This document shows positions 25,750-35,325 of a stretch of 35,325 nt of DNA, piece by piece. Position 1 is the stretch's first letter. Every line of letters starts with the position of its first letter. The notes under the pieces were generated by a model, which searched no databases, was not told where the DNA came from, and saw only the letters and a list, made by a program, of their open reading frames with translations. Source of the stretch: an uncultured Photobacterium sp. (GTDB lineage Bacteria > Pseudomonadota > Gammaproteobacteria > Enterobacterales > Vibrionaceae); NCBI GenBank assembly GCA_947039005.1, contig CAMQXY010000023.1, positions 1 to 35,325 on the forward strand. The letters are read 5' to 3'. The position numbers were made by a program, and so were the translations under genes.

Positions 25750-26370
25750 TTATTGTTGATGCCGCTGCTTAAGTTTATTAATAACATCTTCAAGGGCGAG
25801 ATCTTGATCTTGCAATAGAACTAATAAGTGATAAATAAGATCGGCTGATTCACAGACTAATTCCGCTTTATCACCCGACGTTGCCGCAAGCGCGACTTCA
25901 ACCCCTTCTTCGCCCACTTTCTGCGATATACGCTTGGTGCCACGGGCGTAGAGGCTGGCGGTGTAAGAGGAATCAGGATCTGCACCTTTACGATCAGCCA
26001 ATACTTGCTCAAGTTGATGCAGGAATACCAACGCAGGTTGATCATTAGTATTGTCATCGTTACCAAAACAGCTGGTGGTGTTTAAATGACAAGTAGGACC
26101 AATTGGATCGACTTGAATTAATAGCGTGTCTTGATCGCAATCGAGCTTAATACTTTTAAGCCGTAACACGTTGCCCGAGGTTTCGCCTTTGGTCCATAAC
26201 CGATTTTTAGTGCGCGACCAAAAAGTCACTTGTTCTGTGGCTAAGGTTTTAGCAAGGGCTTCATCATTCATATAACCTAGCATTAAGACTTGGCCACTGT
26301 TGTTATCTTGAATAATAGCAGGGATCAATCCGGCTACTTTTTCCCAATCAATAGTCGTTGTTAAACTCAT
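25750..26370 (-). CDS. hisI: Bifunctional phosphoribosyl-AMP cyclohydrolase / phosphoribosyl-ATP pyrophosphatase
   Basis: The 206-residue HisIE fusion catalyses steps two and three of histidine synthesis. The N-terminal cyclohydrolase (about 1-115) shows [34 protein letters not shown], metal-binding DCDQDTLL and the Cys motif [12 protein letters not shown]. The C-terminal pyrophosphatase (about 120-206) has [27 protein letters not shown] and the MazG-like [13 protein letters not shown]. Last gene of the operon; its start overlaps hisF by four bases (ATGA). Confidence 0.96.
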   Translation of the reverse strand: MSLTTTIDWEKVAGLIPAIIQDNNSGQVLMLGYMNDEALAKTLATEQVTFWSRTKNRLWTKGETSGNVLRLKSIKLDCDQDTLLIQVDPIGPTCHLNTTSCFGNDDNTNDQPALVFLHQLEQVLADRKGADPDSSYTASLYARGTKRISQKVGEEGVEVALAATSGDKAELVCESADLIYHLLVLLQDQDLALEDVINKLKQRHQQ

Positions 26371-27140
26371 AGTCGAATCTCCAGCTGTTGTTGTTTAAGA
26401 TAGTGCTTTAATTCACCAATATTAATAATTTGTTTATGGAACACCGAGGCAGCAAGCGCACCATCGGCATTCGCTAGTTGAAAGGCATCACGAAAATGGA
26501 ACATTTCACCTGCACCACCAGAGGCAATTAAAGGCACTTGGCACACATTACGGACTTTATTTAATTGGTCTAAATCATAACCGTTACGAACCCCATCTTG
26601 ATTCATCATATTTAATACGATTTCACCCGCGCCAAGACGTTGAACTTCTTGTACCCAATCACAAGTTTGCCATTGGGTCGCTTGAGTACGGTGTTCATCA
26701 CCTGTAAATTGATAAACCTGATATTGACCTGTTGTAGCATCAAAGTAAGAATCAATTCCGACCACGATACATTGCACCCCAAATTTATCGGCAAGCTCAG
26801 TAATTAAAGCGGGATTAGCCAGCGCAGGGGAGTTAATCGAGACTTTATCTGCGCCAAATTGCAGAATACGACTCGCATCAGCCGCTGATTTAATGCCACC
26901 CGCGACACAAAATGGAATATCAATCACTTCAGCAACGCGAGATACCCAGCTTTTATCAACCACTCGACCATCACTTGAGGCGGTAATATCATAAAATACC
27001 AGCTCGTCTGCGCCTTCTTCCGCGTAACGCTTAGCCAGTGGGACGATATCACCAATGATTTCATGGTTACGAAACTGTACCCCTTTCACTACTTGACCAT
27101 CACGGACATCTAAACAAGGAATAATACGTTTAGCTAACAT
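26367..27140 (-). CDS. hisF: Imidazole glycerol phosphate synthase, cyclase subunit HisF
   Basis: A 257-residue TIM barrel that joins with HisH; it uses ammonia channelled from HisH to turn PRFAR into imidazole glycerol phosphate and AICAR. The catalytic aspartates are in [13 protein letters not shown] (Asp11) and [10 protein letters not shown] (near residue 130); phosphate-binding loops are [11 protein letters not shown] and ASGGAGEM. Nine bases separate it from hisA and it overlaps hisI by four. Confidence 0.97.
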   Translation of the reverse strand: MLAKRIIPCLDVRDGQVVKGVQFRNHEIIGDIVPLAKRYAEEGADELVFYDITASSDGRVVDKSWVSRVAEVIDIPFCVAGGIKSAADASRILQFGADKVSINSPALANPALITELADKFGVQCIVVGIDSYFDATTGQYQVYQFTGDEHRTQATQWQTCDWVQEVQRLGAGEIVLNMMNQDGVRNGYDLDQLNKVRNVCQVPLIASGGAGEMFHFRDAFQLANADGALAASVFHKQIINIGELKHYLKQQQLEIRL

Positions 27141-27149
27141 GGGTTCTCC

Positions 27150-28580
<1,431 letters not shown>

Positions 28581-28581
<1 letters not shown>

Positions 28582-29651
28582 TACAACACTCCTTTGCTGC
28601 TTGGAAGCTCATTACCTTCCACTTTGATCGCTTGGCGCAGAGTACGTCCAAAGGCTTTAAATAAGCTCTCAACAATGTGGTGATCGTTATTGCCTGTTGA
28701 CGATAAGTGCAGGGTACAAGCTAGGGTGTCGGTTAATGAACGAAAGAAGTGTGGCACCATTTCGGTAGAAAGATCACCGACACGATCACGACTGAATGTG
28801 GCATCAAATTTAAGGTAAGGACGACCTGATAAATCTAACGCGCATTGGGCTAAACATTCGTCCATTGGTAAGCTAAACCCAAATCGACCAATACCGCGCT
28901 TATCGCCGAGTGCTTGACGTAATGCTTCGCCCAAGGCTAGTGCGGCATCTTCGACACTGTGGTGATCATCAATGTGTAAATCACCATCGACCGTTAATGT
29001 CATTTGGAAACCACCGTGAGTGGCAATTTGATCGAGCATATGATCAAAGAAACCAAGCCCTGTTGAGATAGTATTGCCGCCAGTCTGATCTAAATTCACT
29101 TTGACACGAATATTGGTTTCTTTGGTGGTGCGTACTACTTCCGCGATCCGTGGCTGGGTAGTGAGATCGGTTACGATCTGTTGCCAATTCATGGTTTGTG
29201 GATGATATTGAATGCCTCTGATCGCCATATTTTCGGCCAATTGAAGATCCGTTTGACGATCGCCAATCACTGCTGAGGTAGCAAAATCAACTCGACCTTG
29301 CTGTAAGTAGTCTTTGACTAACCCTAGCTTTGGCTTACGGCAACTGCATTGCTGGTGGTCAAAGTGAGGGCAGATCAAGACGTCACTAAAGTGAATCCCT
29401 TGTGAGCTGAAAATATCCATCATCATCGTATGAGGGGCATCAAAATCAGCTTGGGGGTAACTGTTAGTACCGAGGCCGTCTTGGTTGGTGACCATCACTA
29501 AGGTATAACCGGCATTTTGAAGTGCAAGTAATGCCGGAATAACATTGGGTTCAAATTGTAGTTTGTCTAATCGATCAACTTGAAAGTCGACAGGCGGCTC
29601 AACAATTAAGGTGCCATCACGGTCGATAAATAGAATTTTCTCTTTGCTCAC
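28581..29651 (-). CDS. hisB: Bifunctional histidinol-phosphatase / imidazoleglycerol-phosphate dehydratase
   Basis: A 356-residue fusion. The N-terminal HAD phosphatase (about 1-165) has the DxDGT motif [16 protein letters not shown] and a zinc site [17 protein letters not shown]. The dehydratase part (about 170-356) has duplicated metal-binding HHxxE-like motifs, [34 protein letters not shown] and [14 protein letters not shown]-like sequence (here NDHHIVES). The GTG at 29651 ([15 protein letters not shown]) is preferred over TTG 29657 because AGGA is eight bases from the former and only two from the latter. Confidence 0.95.
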
Positions 29652-29669
29652 AATCAATGTCCTTATTAA

Positions 29670-30719
29670 TTATTGTTGTAATTGGCCGCGAATAAACGCG
29701 AGGGTTTTTTCACATTCGTCGCGGTTACCAACACTGATACGAATGCAGTTCTCAACCGGTGAGCGGCGTAAAATAATGCCGTTATCCCATAGCGTGTTGA
29801 ATAGCTTATCGGCATCGGTAAATTTGACTAATAAGTAGTTGGCATAACCATCAAATACGGTGACGCCTGCTAACATCCCTAAACCCGCTTGTAGATAAGC
29901 ACGATTCGCACACAGATCTAAAACTTGAAATTTAGTCCGCGCACGACCTGCAATTGAGAGTGCTTGAAGGGCAATTTCTGTTACAGGTACAGGTACAGGG
30001 TAAGGGGCAATAACTTTGAGTAAGATTTCAATAATATCGCTATTGGCTAAGGTAAAACCACAGCGTAGTCCTGCCAGCGCAAATGCTTTAGATAAGGTTC
30101 GCAAAATAACCAAATGTGGATATGTTGCTAATAAATCTTTCACGCTATCTTGGAGACTAAAATCAATATAAGCCTCATCAATAACTACGAGTGCTTTATC
30201 TGTTGTCATCTCTAGCAGGGCAACAATATCTTTGCGGATTAATAGATTACCGGTTGGATTATTGGGGCTACAAGCAAACACAACTTTCACGCTTTCAAGG
30301 TTATTGGCGATAGCGTTAAGATCAAGTTGCCATTCAGGCGTTAACGGCACAACTTTAGCGTTAACATCGTTGGTTTCTGCACTGATGGCATACATACCAT
30401 AAGTGGGTGGGCAATAGAGAATGCTATCGCACTTAGGTTCACAGAAGGCTTTTATAATAAGCTCAATGCCCTCATCCGCCCCACGCGAGGTTAAGACTTG
30501 TTGTGGTTCAACCCCTGCATAGTCAGCATAAGCGTTAATAAGTTCTGGTGGTTGGCACTCACTGTAACGGTTTAAGCCCGCAAGATTAAGCGTGTACTCA
30601 TTGGCAAACGGTGATTCATTCGCATTGAGCCAAATATCACCTTTACCGCCTAAACGACGCGCTGATTGGTAAGGGGTTAATTCACGTACGGTTTTACGGG
30701 CTAGTTGAGCGATGGTCAT
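29670..30719 (-). CDS. hisC: Histidinol-phosphate aminotransferase
   Basis: A 349-residue fold-type I PLP enzyme that transaminates imidazole-acetol phosphate with glutamate. Visible features are NANESPF near residue 33, the CSPNNPTGN substrate/cofactor loop (about 150-158), [10 protein letters not shown] (about 178-187) with the PLP-ring Asp, and the Schiff-base Lys in [16 protein letters not shown] (about 207-222). Its ATG overlaps the hisD end by four bases; 18 bases separate it from hisB. Confidence 0.96.
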   Translation of the reverse strand: MTIAQLARKTVRELTPYQSARRLGGKGDIWLNANESPFANEYTLNLAGLNRYSECQPPELINAYADYAGVEPQQVLTSRGADEGIELIIKAFCEPKCDSILYCPPTYGMYAISAETNDVNAKVVPLTPEWQLDLNAIANNLESVKVVFACSPNNPTGNLLIRKDIVALLEMTTDKALVVIDEAYIDFSLQDSVKDLLATYPHLVILRTLSKAFALAGLRCGFTLANSDIIEILLKVIAPYPVPVPVTEIALQALSIAGRARTKFQVLDLCANRAYLQAGLGMLAGVTVFDGYANYLLVKFTDADKLFNTLWDNGIILRRSPVENCIRISVGNRDECEKTLAFIRGQLQQ

Positions 30720-32023
30720 AATGTATTCTCTTGTTGTGCAATTAATTTATTAACCCGAATAGTGACAGCGTGTTTGTGGGCGTCAAGACCTTCTGCTTCT
30801 GCAATTGTGGTCACTGTTTTTGCAATACCGAGTAAACCGTCGGCGGATAATTCTTGTACTGTCATTCGCTTGCTGAAATCGGCTAAACCGAGGCTGGAAT
30901 AAGTACGGGTATAACCATATGTCGGCAATACGTGATTAGTGCCTGATGCGTAATCACCGACAGATTCTGGTGACCATTTACCTAAGAAAATTGAACCTGC
31001 GTTATCGAGCAATGACACTAATTCTCTTGGCTCACAGGTTTGGACAATTAAGTGCTCTGGACCATATTGATTAGAGATAGCAACACACTGTAGCAATGTT
31101 TCTGTCACAATTAATAAGCTTGATGCTAAGGCTTGTTGTGCAATATCAGCGCGTGTTAATTGGGTTAATTGACGTTCAATTGCAGTCGCTGTACGGTCAG
31201 CAATATCTTGGCTAGATGTCACTAATATTACTTGTGAATCAGGTCCGTGCTCAGCTTGACTTAATAAGTCAGCGGCAATAAATTCAGGATCGGCGCTGTC
31301 ATCAGCAATCACTAACACTTCAGATGGACCTGCGGGCATATCAATTGCTGCGCCTCTAAAATCATTACTGACTTGGCGTTTGGCTTCGGTGACAAATGCA
31401 TTACCAGGGCCAAAAATCTTATCGACACGGGTAATGGTTTCAGTGCCATAGGCCATGGCAGCAATCGCTTGGGAACCACCGACATTGTAAATATTATTAA
31501 TCCCACACAGTTTGGCGACATATAAAATTTCATCGGCAATTGGTGGTGGTGAACATAAAGCAATATGACGACAACCAGCAATTTGTGCTGGAACGCCTAA
31601 CATTAGTACGGTAGAGGGCAATGGCGCACTACCGCCGGGAATATATAATCCTACAGAGTTAACGGGGCGGGTGATTTGTTCACAAACGACACCTGCTTGG
31701 GTTTCAACCCGTAACGTTGGTTGCTGTTGAGCAAGATGAAACGTACTAATATTACTGTGTGCTTGCTCTAAAGCGGCTTTCATATTCTCACTTAAACGCT
31801 CACAGGCAGCATCTACGGCTGCAGTTGATACGTTAAGTGTTGCTGGGCGCTGACCATCAAATTTTTCAGTGAGTGTCATCAGAGCATGATCGCCTTGCTG
31901 ACGTACTTGCTCAATAACATCACTGACAATGGCGGTGATATTTGCGCTATTAGTAACTGCAGGGCGAGCAAGCAGCTGCTGTTGCTGATCTTTAGTGAGA
32001 GATTGCCATACTACCGTCTTCAT
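30716..32023 (-). CDS. hisD: Histidinol dehydrogenase
   Basis: A 435-residue zinc enzyme that makes the last two oxidations, L-histidinol to L-histidine, with NAD+. Blocks include [23 protein letters not shown] (about 115-137), [16 protein letters not shown], the [17 protein letters not shown] stretch, [12 protein letters not shown] with metal-binding residues (about 257-268) and GPEHLIVQT (catalytic Glu/His). Length equals E. coli within one residue. It begins three bases after hisG and overlaps hisC. Confidence 0.97.
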   Translation of the reverse strand: MKTVVWQSLTKDQQQQLLARPAVTNSANITAIVSDVIEQVRQQGDHALMTLTEKFDGQRPATLNVSTAAVDAACERLSENMKAALEQAHSNISTFHLAQQQPTLRVETQAGVVCEQITRPVNSVGLYIPGGSAPLPSTVLMLGVPAQIAGCRHIALCSPPPIADEILYVAKLCGINNIYNVGGSQAIAAMAYGTETITRVDKIFGPGNAFVTEAKRQVSNDFRGAAIDMPAGPSEVLVIADDSADPEFIAADLLSQAEHGPDSQVILVTSSQDIADRTATAIERQLTQLTRADIAQQALASSLLIVTETLLQCVAISNQYGPEHLIVQTCEPRELVSLLDNAGSIFLGKWSPESVGDYASGTNHVLPTYGYTRTYSSLGLADFSKRMTVQELSADGLLGIAKTVTTIAEAEGLDAHKHAVTIRVNKLIAQQENTL

Positions 32024-32026
32024 GCC

Positions 32027-32923
32027 TTACTCCATCATTTTTTCAATTGGCAGCACCAGAATAGAGCTGGCACCTAACTCTTTAAGTTGTTCCATGGTTT
32101 CCCAAAACAGATTCTCAGAGCTTACAAGGTGGATCGCAACGCGGCTTTTATCACCCGCTAGCGGTAATACGGTTGGATCTTCCGCACCAGGCAATAATTG
32201 TTTAATTTGGTCAAGGCGATCTGTCGGCGCGTGTAGCATGATGTATTTAGATTCTTTGGCTTGAATAACACCTTGCATACGGGTGAGCAGGCGATCAATT
32301 AAGGCTTGTTTGTCATTACTGATAGCTGTCGTTGATTGAATCAGTACCGCTTTAGATCGCAAAATAACTTCGGCTTCTTTTAAGCCATTAGCTTCTAGGG
32401 TCGCACCAGTGGAAACCAAATCACAAATCGCATCAGCAAGCCCTGCACGCGGTGCGACTTCAACTGAACCGTTAAGCATACAGGTGGTAAATTTAACCCC
32501 GATATCATCCATGTAGCGCTTAACTAATTGCGGATAAGTGGTCGCAATACGTTTACCATTAAGATCTTGGGGACCGTTGTAATCAGCGTCTTTATCAATC
32601 GCAATGGATAGACGACAACCACCAAAATCAAGGCGACGGAGTTTGATGTAATCACAGGCTTCGTTGCGAGCCGCACGCTCAAGGCCAACTTCTTCAAGTT
32701 CATTTTCACCAATGACGCCCAAATCCACTACGCCATCCATGATCAAACCGGGAATATCATCATCACGGACTAATAATAGGTCAATCGGCATATTTTCAGC
32801 GTGAACCACTAAACGTTCACCGACCATATTGAATTTAACCCCACAGCGTTTAAGTAGATCTTGGCACTCTTTGCTAAGACGACCTTTTTTCTGAATTGCA
32901 ATGCGTAATCGTTGGGTTTGCAT
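32027..32923 (-). CDS. hisG: ATP phosphoribosyltransferase, long form
   Basis: The 298-residue committed enzyme of histidine synthesis, joining ATP and PRPP. It is the long form with a C-terminal regulatory ACT-like domain (about 225-298) that binds histidine for feedback inhibition, so no HisZ is needed. Markers are [14 protein letters not shown] at the start, [26 protein letters not shown] and [16 protein letters not shown] with the PRPP loop. AAGGA lies eight bases before the ATG. It follows the attenuator at 32984-33017. Confidence 0.97.
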   Translation of the reverse strand: MQTQRLRIAIQKKGRLSKECQDLLKRCGVKFNMVGERLVVHAENMPIDLLLVRDDDIPGLIMDGVVDLGVIGENELEEVGLERAARNEACDYIKLRRLDFGGCRLSIAIDKDADYNGPQDLNGKRIATTYPQLVKRYMDDIGVKFTTCMLNGSVEVAPRAGLADAICDLVSTGATLEANGLKEAEVILRSKAVLIQSTTAISNDKQALIDRLLTRMQGVIQAKESKYIMLHAPTDRLDQIKQLLPGAEDPTVLPLAGDKSRVAIHLVSSENLFWETMEQLKELGASSILVLPIEKMME

Positions 32924-32983
32924 AGTTATATTCCTTGTCTAAATTCATTCATATAATCAAAATTTGAATTAAAAATTAGGTAT

Positions 32984-33068
32984 AAAAAAACCCTCGAAAG
33001 AAGTTTCTTCCGAGGGTCTGAATGAGATATTCCGTTATGACCACTGGAAGAAAAAATGCGTCTTCCAG
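32984..33068 (-). promoter_or_regulatory. Histidine operon attenuator (terminator and alternative hairpins)
   Basis: The terminator is a stem of ACCCTCG (32990-32996) with CGAGGGT (33011-33017), with an inner AAGAA/TTCTT stem, and on the minus strand it runs into seven Us. Between it and the leader peptide is a second hairpin, CTGGAAG (33044-33050)/CTTCCAG (33062-33068), and GAGG/CCTC arms lie near 33072-33085. This is the classical arrangement: stalling at His codons would favour pairings that prevent the terminator. Which segments compete cannot be settled without folding. Confidence 0.85.
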
Positions 33069-33092
33069 GGTGAGGCGTATCCTCCCGAAAGA

Positions 33093-33140
33093 CTAGTCAG
33101 GATGATGATGGTGCTGAAATGTGGCCATTTGGATACGCAT
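33093..33140 (-). CDS. hisL: Histidine operon leader peptide HisL
   Basis: A 15-codon frame reading MRIQMATFQHHHHPD then TAG. Four consecutive His codons (CAC CAT CAT CAT) end in Pro-Asp-stop, the same ending as the E. coli leader peptide, which has seven His. It starts 170 bases before the end of the leader and directly precedes the attenuator hairpins, so histidyl-tRNA shortage would stall ribosomes here and relieve termination. The ribosome site is weak (GAG about ten bases upstream). Confidence 0.9.
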   Translation of the reverse strand: MRIQMATFQHHHHPD

Positions 33141-33489
33141 AAATATTTACTCAATAAGGTTGAACGCTATTCGTTGTTGTTATTCACACTAACTAAGCTG
33201 GTTGTTTTTTGCAACAATAATTTTAGCGAAAAGTTGAATTAAATGTTAATTGTTTGTGTTGATACCTTGAAGGGATGAGGCGACAATAAAACAGATTAAC
33301 ATTATGAAGTATAATAAGTTCTTTGATTTAGATGTAGTACGTTAGTTTTTATGCAGTAATAATAAGCGAGTGATTTTAGATAAAATTATCAATATTGTAA
33401 CAATAGAGGGCAGGTAAACGGGAACCAGATGATCCCCATTCATTGATTATAGCGTGTGTTCATTGCTTATAAAGTGTGATTGATTTTGT
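33141..33489. other. 349-bp interval with the his promoter region, no gene
   Basis: A weak promoter candidate for the his operon reads on the minus strand as TTGCAA (33214-33209), 17 bases, TAGTGT (33191-33186). The rest, up to the ychJ stop at 33490, is AT-rich; a small GGGAACC/ATCCCC imperfect hairpin lies near 33420-33437. No T-run terminator for ychJ is evident. Confidence 0.4.
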
Positions 33490-34014
33490 CTAGCCACAAC
33501 ATTTTTTGTGTTTTTTACCGCTACCACATGGGCAAGGATCATTACGACCTACGGTTTTATTGCTAGTGATAGGTGCTGGTGACATTGGTTGTTCACTGGG
33601 TGGCGGTTGTGGGTATTCACCATCAATATAAAACCAGCATAGTTCATCGTTTATTGACTCTTGTACAAACCGAGAACGTTCTTGCAAGAGATATTCTTCA
33701 CCTGCTTCTTTATAGCCAGCTTTAAACTCGACATAACCTTGTCCGTCAGCGGCTATTTCACTGCTTATAACCTCAAGACCGAGCCATTTTAGGGCGATAG
33801 ATTCTGCAATGGCAGCGCGGTGTTGCTCAGCTTCACAACTTGAGTGATAAGTTTGCACCACGAAATCAACTAAACCTAATACATGGGCGCTGTAACGTGC
33901 GCGCATGAGTTGCTCTGGGTGAGTCGCTAATGCGTGATTGGCATGAATGGGTTTACAGCATTCAGTCAGAGGTTTATGACTGCCACAAGGACATTCATCA
34001 TGATGTTTTGACAT
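33490..34014 (-). CDS. ychJ: YchJ family protein with two SEC-C metal-binding motifs
   Basis: A 174-residue cytoplasmic protein. SEC-C motifs stand at both ends: [13 protein letters not shown] (8-20) and [15 protein letters not shown] (about 159-173), each a zinc-binding CxC...CC knuckle like that of SecA. Between them is the YchJ (NTF2-like) core with [28 protein letters not shown]. The function of the family is unknown. It is a single minus-strand gene, divergent from the transporter at 34234. Confidence 0.9.
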   Translation of the reverse strand: MSKHHDECPCGSHKPLTECCKPIHANHALATHPEQLMRARYSAHVLGLVDFVVQTYHSSCEAEQHRAAIAESIALKWLGLEVISSEIAADGQGYVEFKAGYKEAGEEYLLQERSRFVQESINDELCWFYIDGEYPQPPPSEQPMSPAPITSNKTVGRNDPCPCGSGKKHKKCCG

Positions 34015-34160
34015 GTTTTTAGCCGATCTTAGTAAAGAAGTTAGCCCTAGTTTACGTTTTCACCTGTTGCATTGGCAATCAGTGTTTATATTTGCTGCAA
34101 TATATTGATGGGGTGATTAAAACAATGGTAAGTCATTGCGTATAAGTACATAATATCCTC

Positions 34161-34185
34161 AATTGGGATAATACCCAATTATAAT
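34161..34185 (+). promoter_or_regulatory. Inverted repeat overlapping a -10-like element before the TauE/SafE gene
   Basis: AATTGGG (34161-34167) and CCCAATT (34174-34180) form a perfect 7-6-7 inverted repeat directly abutting TATAAT (34180-34185). That placement suits an operator over a promoter, but no good -35 was found and the repressor is unknown. Confidence 0.35.
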
Positions 34186-34233
34186 GCACCTTTTGTGCTC
34201 CTCGAATAACCCTCTTTGTGTTTAATAGTTGTT

Positions 34234-35130
34234 ATGTCTATATTTACCTTGATACAAGCGGGATTGCTTGTTGGTGGCGGTATTTTTTGCTTTATGTTGT
34301 TTATAGCATGGCGAAAAAACCGTAAGCAGGAAGCTGATACACGTATTATCCCTGTTGCTATTGTCGGTGGTTTTGCCCACTTTTGTGACACATTAGGAAT
34401 TGGCAGTTTTGCCATTATGACAGCAGGCTATAAACAGTTTAAGTTGATTGATGATCAACAGTTACCCGGAACCCTTAATTGTCAGTCAGTAATGCCAACT
34501 GTTTTTCAGGCATTTATATTTATGACTGCGGTTTCGGTTGATTCGGTAACATTACTGAGTCTAGTCGTTGCCGCTTGTGTTGGTGCAACTATTGGGGCGC
34601 GTTTAGTCTCAAGTTGGGATCGACAACATATTCGTATCGTAATGAGTGTCGCTCTATTAATTGTGGCGGGTTTAATGCTTGCTGGTCAATTAAAGTTGTT
34701 TCCACTTGGTGGCAGTAGTCTTGGTTTAAGTGGTTGGAAATTGGTTATTGGTATTGTCGGTAACTTTATTTTTGGTGCTTTAATGACCGTAGGAATAGGC
34801 TTATATGCGCCCTGCATGGTGATGATTTACTTATTAGGCATGAATCCATTAGCTGCCTTTCCGGTAATGATGTGTTCGTGTGCGTTTTTAAGTTTCTTTT
34901 CATCGGCGAGTTTTATGCGTCATAATCGTTTTAATAGTCGTGCGACAGTAACTATTGCGCTAATCGGACCTATTATGGTGATGATTGCTGCTTATTTCGT
35001 GAAATCATTAGATATGCATGTACTTGCGTGGTTAGTATGCGTGGTGGTGTTTTATACTTCAGTGACCATGTATCGGTCATGGGCTGCGGATAGAAAAATT
35101 ATGCCGAGTGCAGTAATGAAATTACAATAA
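34234..35130 (+). CDS. TauE/SafE (TSUP) family membrane transporter
   Basis: A 298-residue integral membrane protein, about eight hydrophobic helices, of the TauE/SafE sulfite-exporter superfamily. Family cues are GFAHFCDTLGIGSFAIMT (about 49-66), VGATIGARLVSSWDRQHIRIVMSVALL (about 112-138) and the second-half repeat ALMTVGIGLYAPCMVMIYLLGMNPLAAFPVMM. Members move sulfur oxyanions or organosulfonates, but the substrate here is unknown. The ATG at 34234 is preferred to TTG 34216; neither has a strong ribosome site. The gene stands alone with its own terminator. Confidence 0.85.
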   Translation: MSIFTLIQAGLLVGGGIFCFMLFIAWRKNRKQEADTRIIPVAIVGGFAHFCDTLGIGSFAIMTAGYKQFKLIDDQQLPGTLNCQSVMPTVFQAFIFMTAVSVDSVTLLSLVVAACVGATIGARLVSSWDRQHIRIVMSVALLIVAGLMLAGQLKLFPLGGSSLGLSGWKLVIGIVGNFIFGALMTVGIGLYAPCMVMIYLLGMNPLAAFPVMMCSCAFLSFFSSASFMRHNRFNSRATVTIALIGPIMVMIAAYFVKSLDMHVLAWLVCVVVFYTSVTMYRSWAADRKIMPSAVMKLQ

Positions 35131-35162
35131 GGTTAATGATAGTAACGTATTATTAAGCTATA

Positions 35163-35191
35163 AAAAAAGGTACGTATATCGTACCTTTTTT
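35163..35191. terminator. Bidirectional terminator between the transporter and lpxH
   Basis: AAAAAAGGTACG (35163-35174) pairs with CGTACCTTTTTT (35180-35191), loop TATAT. The genes on each side converge on it. Confidence 0.9.
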
Positions 35192-35217
35192 TGTTTTTGT
35201 ATTCTGGGTAGAAATGA

Positions 35218-35325
35218 TCAATCTGAGCTTGGGATATTGAAATTACGGGTCTCTAGTTGGTAACCTTCGGCGTTATACACCAGTACCGAACCATGATCAT
35301 ACCAATCACCAAGAACGATACGCTG
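35218..35325 (-). CDS. lpxH: UDP-2,3-diacylglucosamine diphosphatase LpxH, C-terminal end (partial)
   Basis: Only the last 35 residues lie in the window; the gene runs off the right edge. The reading begins QRIVLGDWYDHGSVLVYNAE and ends NIPSSD with a TGA. The RIVLGDWYDxGSVLVY pattern is, as I recall it, the C-terminus of Vibrionaceae LpxH, the metallophosphoesterase that makes lipid X in lipid A synthesis. No catalytic motif is in view, so the call rests on this tail. Confidence 0.75.
   Translation of the reverse strand, partial: QRIVLGDWYDHGSVLVYNAEGYQLETRNFNIPSSD

Overview
The window is a stretch of conserved chromosomal core from a low-GC gammaproteobacterium, most likely Vibrionaceae and probably Photobacterium-like. 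This rests on gene content and order recognised by eye (znuBC/znuA-mepM, feoABC, argS/yecM, yoaA-tsaB-yeaY-(hydrolase)-fadD-rnd-minEDC-ycgL, hns, tdk, hisLGDCBHAFI, lpxH), not on a database search. No rRNA, tRNA, CRISPR array, prophage, integron or insertion sequence was seen.

Layout. 1-4.1 kb: zinc uptake. znuCB (minus) and znuA-mepM (plus) diverge from a perfect 23-bp Zur palindrome. 4.1-7.1 kb: ferrous iron uptake, feoABC, with translationally coupled overlaps and a Fur-like site upstream. 7.2-8.4 kb: divergent HIT-family and DUF924 genes. 8.5-12.2 kb: argS (minus), yecM (plus) and purU (minus); argS has a large inverted repeat in its leader. 12.4-20.2 kb: a co-directional run of yoaA, tsaB, a Slp/YeaY lipoprotein gene, an alpha/beta hydrolase, fadD and rnd. 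20.2-23.5 kb: minCDE (minus) facing away from ycgL and a MltB-type lytic transglycosylase (plus). 23.7-25.7 kb: hns (minus), then a riboswitch region and tdk (plus). 25.7-33.2 kb: the complete histidine operon on the minus strand, with a leader peptide (four consecutive His codons) and an attenuator. 33.5-35.3 kb: ychJ (minus), a TauE/SafE-type transporter (plus) and the C-terminal end of lpxH (minus).

The least ordinary part is 24.5-24.96 kb. It contains a sequence with the conserved blocks of a lysine riboswitch, a short terminator, and only about 35 codons that resemble the N-terminus of an NhaC-type (LysW-like) transporter, closed by another terminator. I read this as a lysine riboswitch left behind when its transporter gene was deleted, or less likely as a riboswitch controlling a tiny membrane peptide. 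Other points worth a look are the argS leader hairpin, alternative hairpins and a G7 tract before the DUF924 gene, and a FeoC that has four cysteines.

Many transcription units end in A-tract/stem/T-tract hairpins, several shared by converging genes. Several starts were moved inward because a Shine-Dalgarno sequence and family alignment favour them (znuA, argS, yecM, purU, fadD, hisA, hisB and the TauE/SafE gene).
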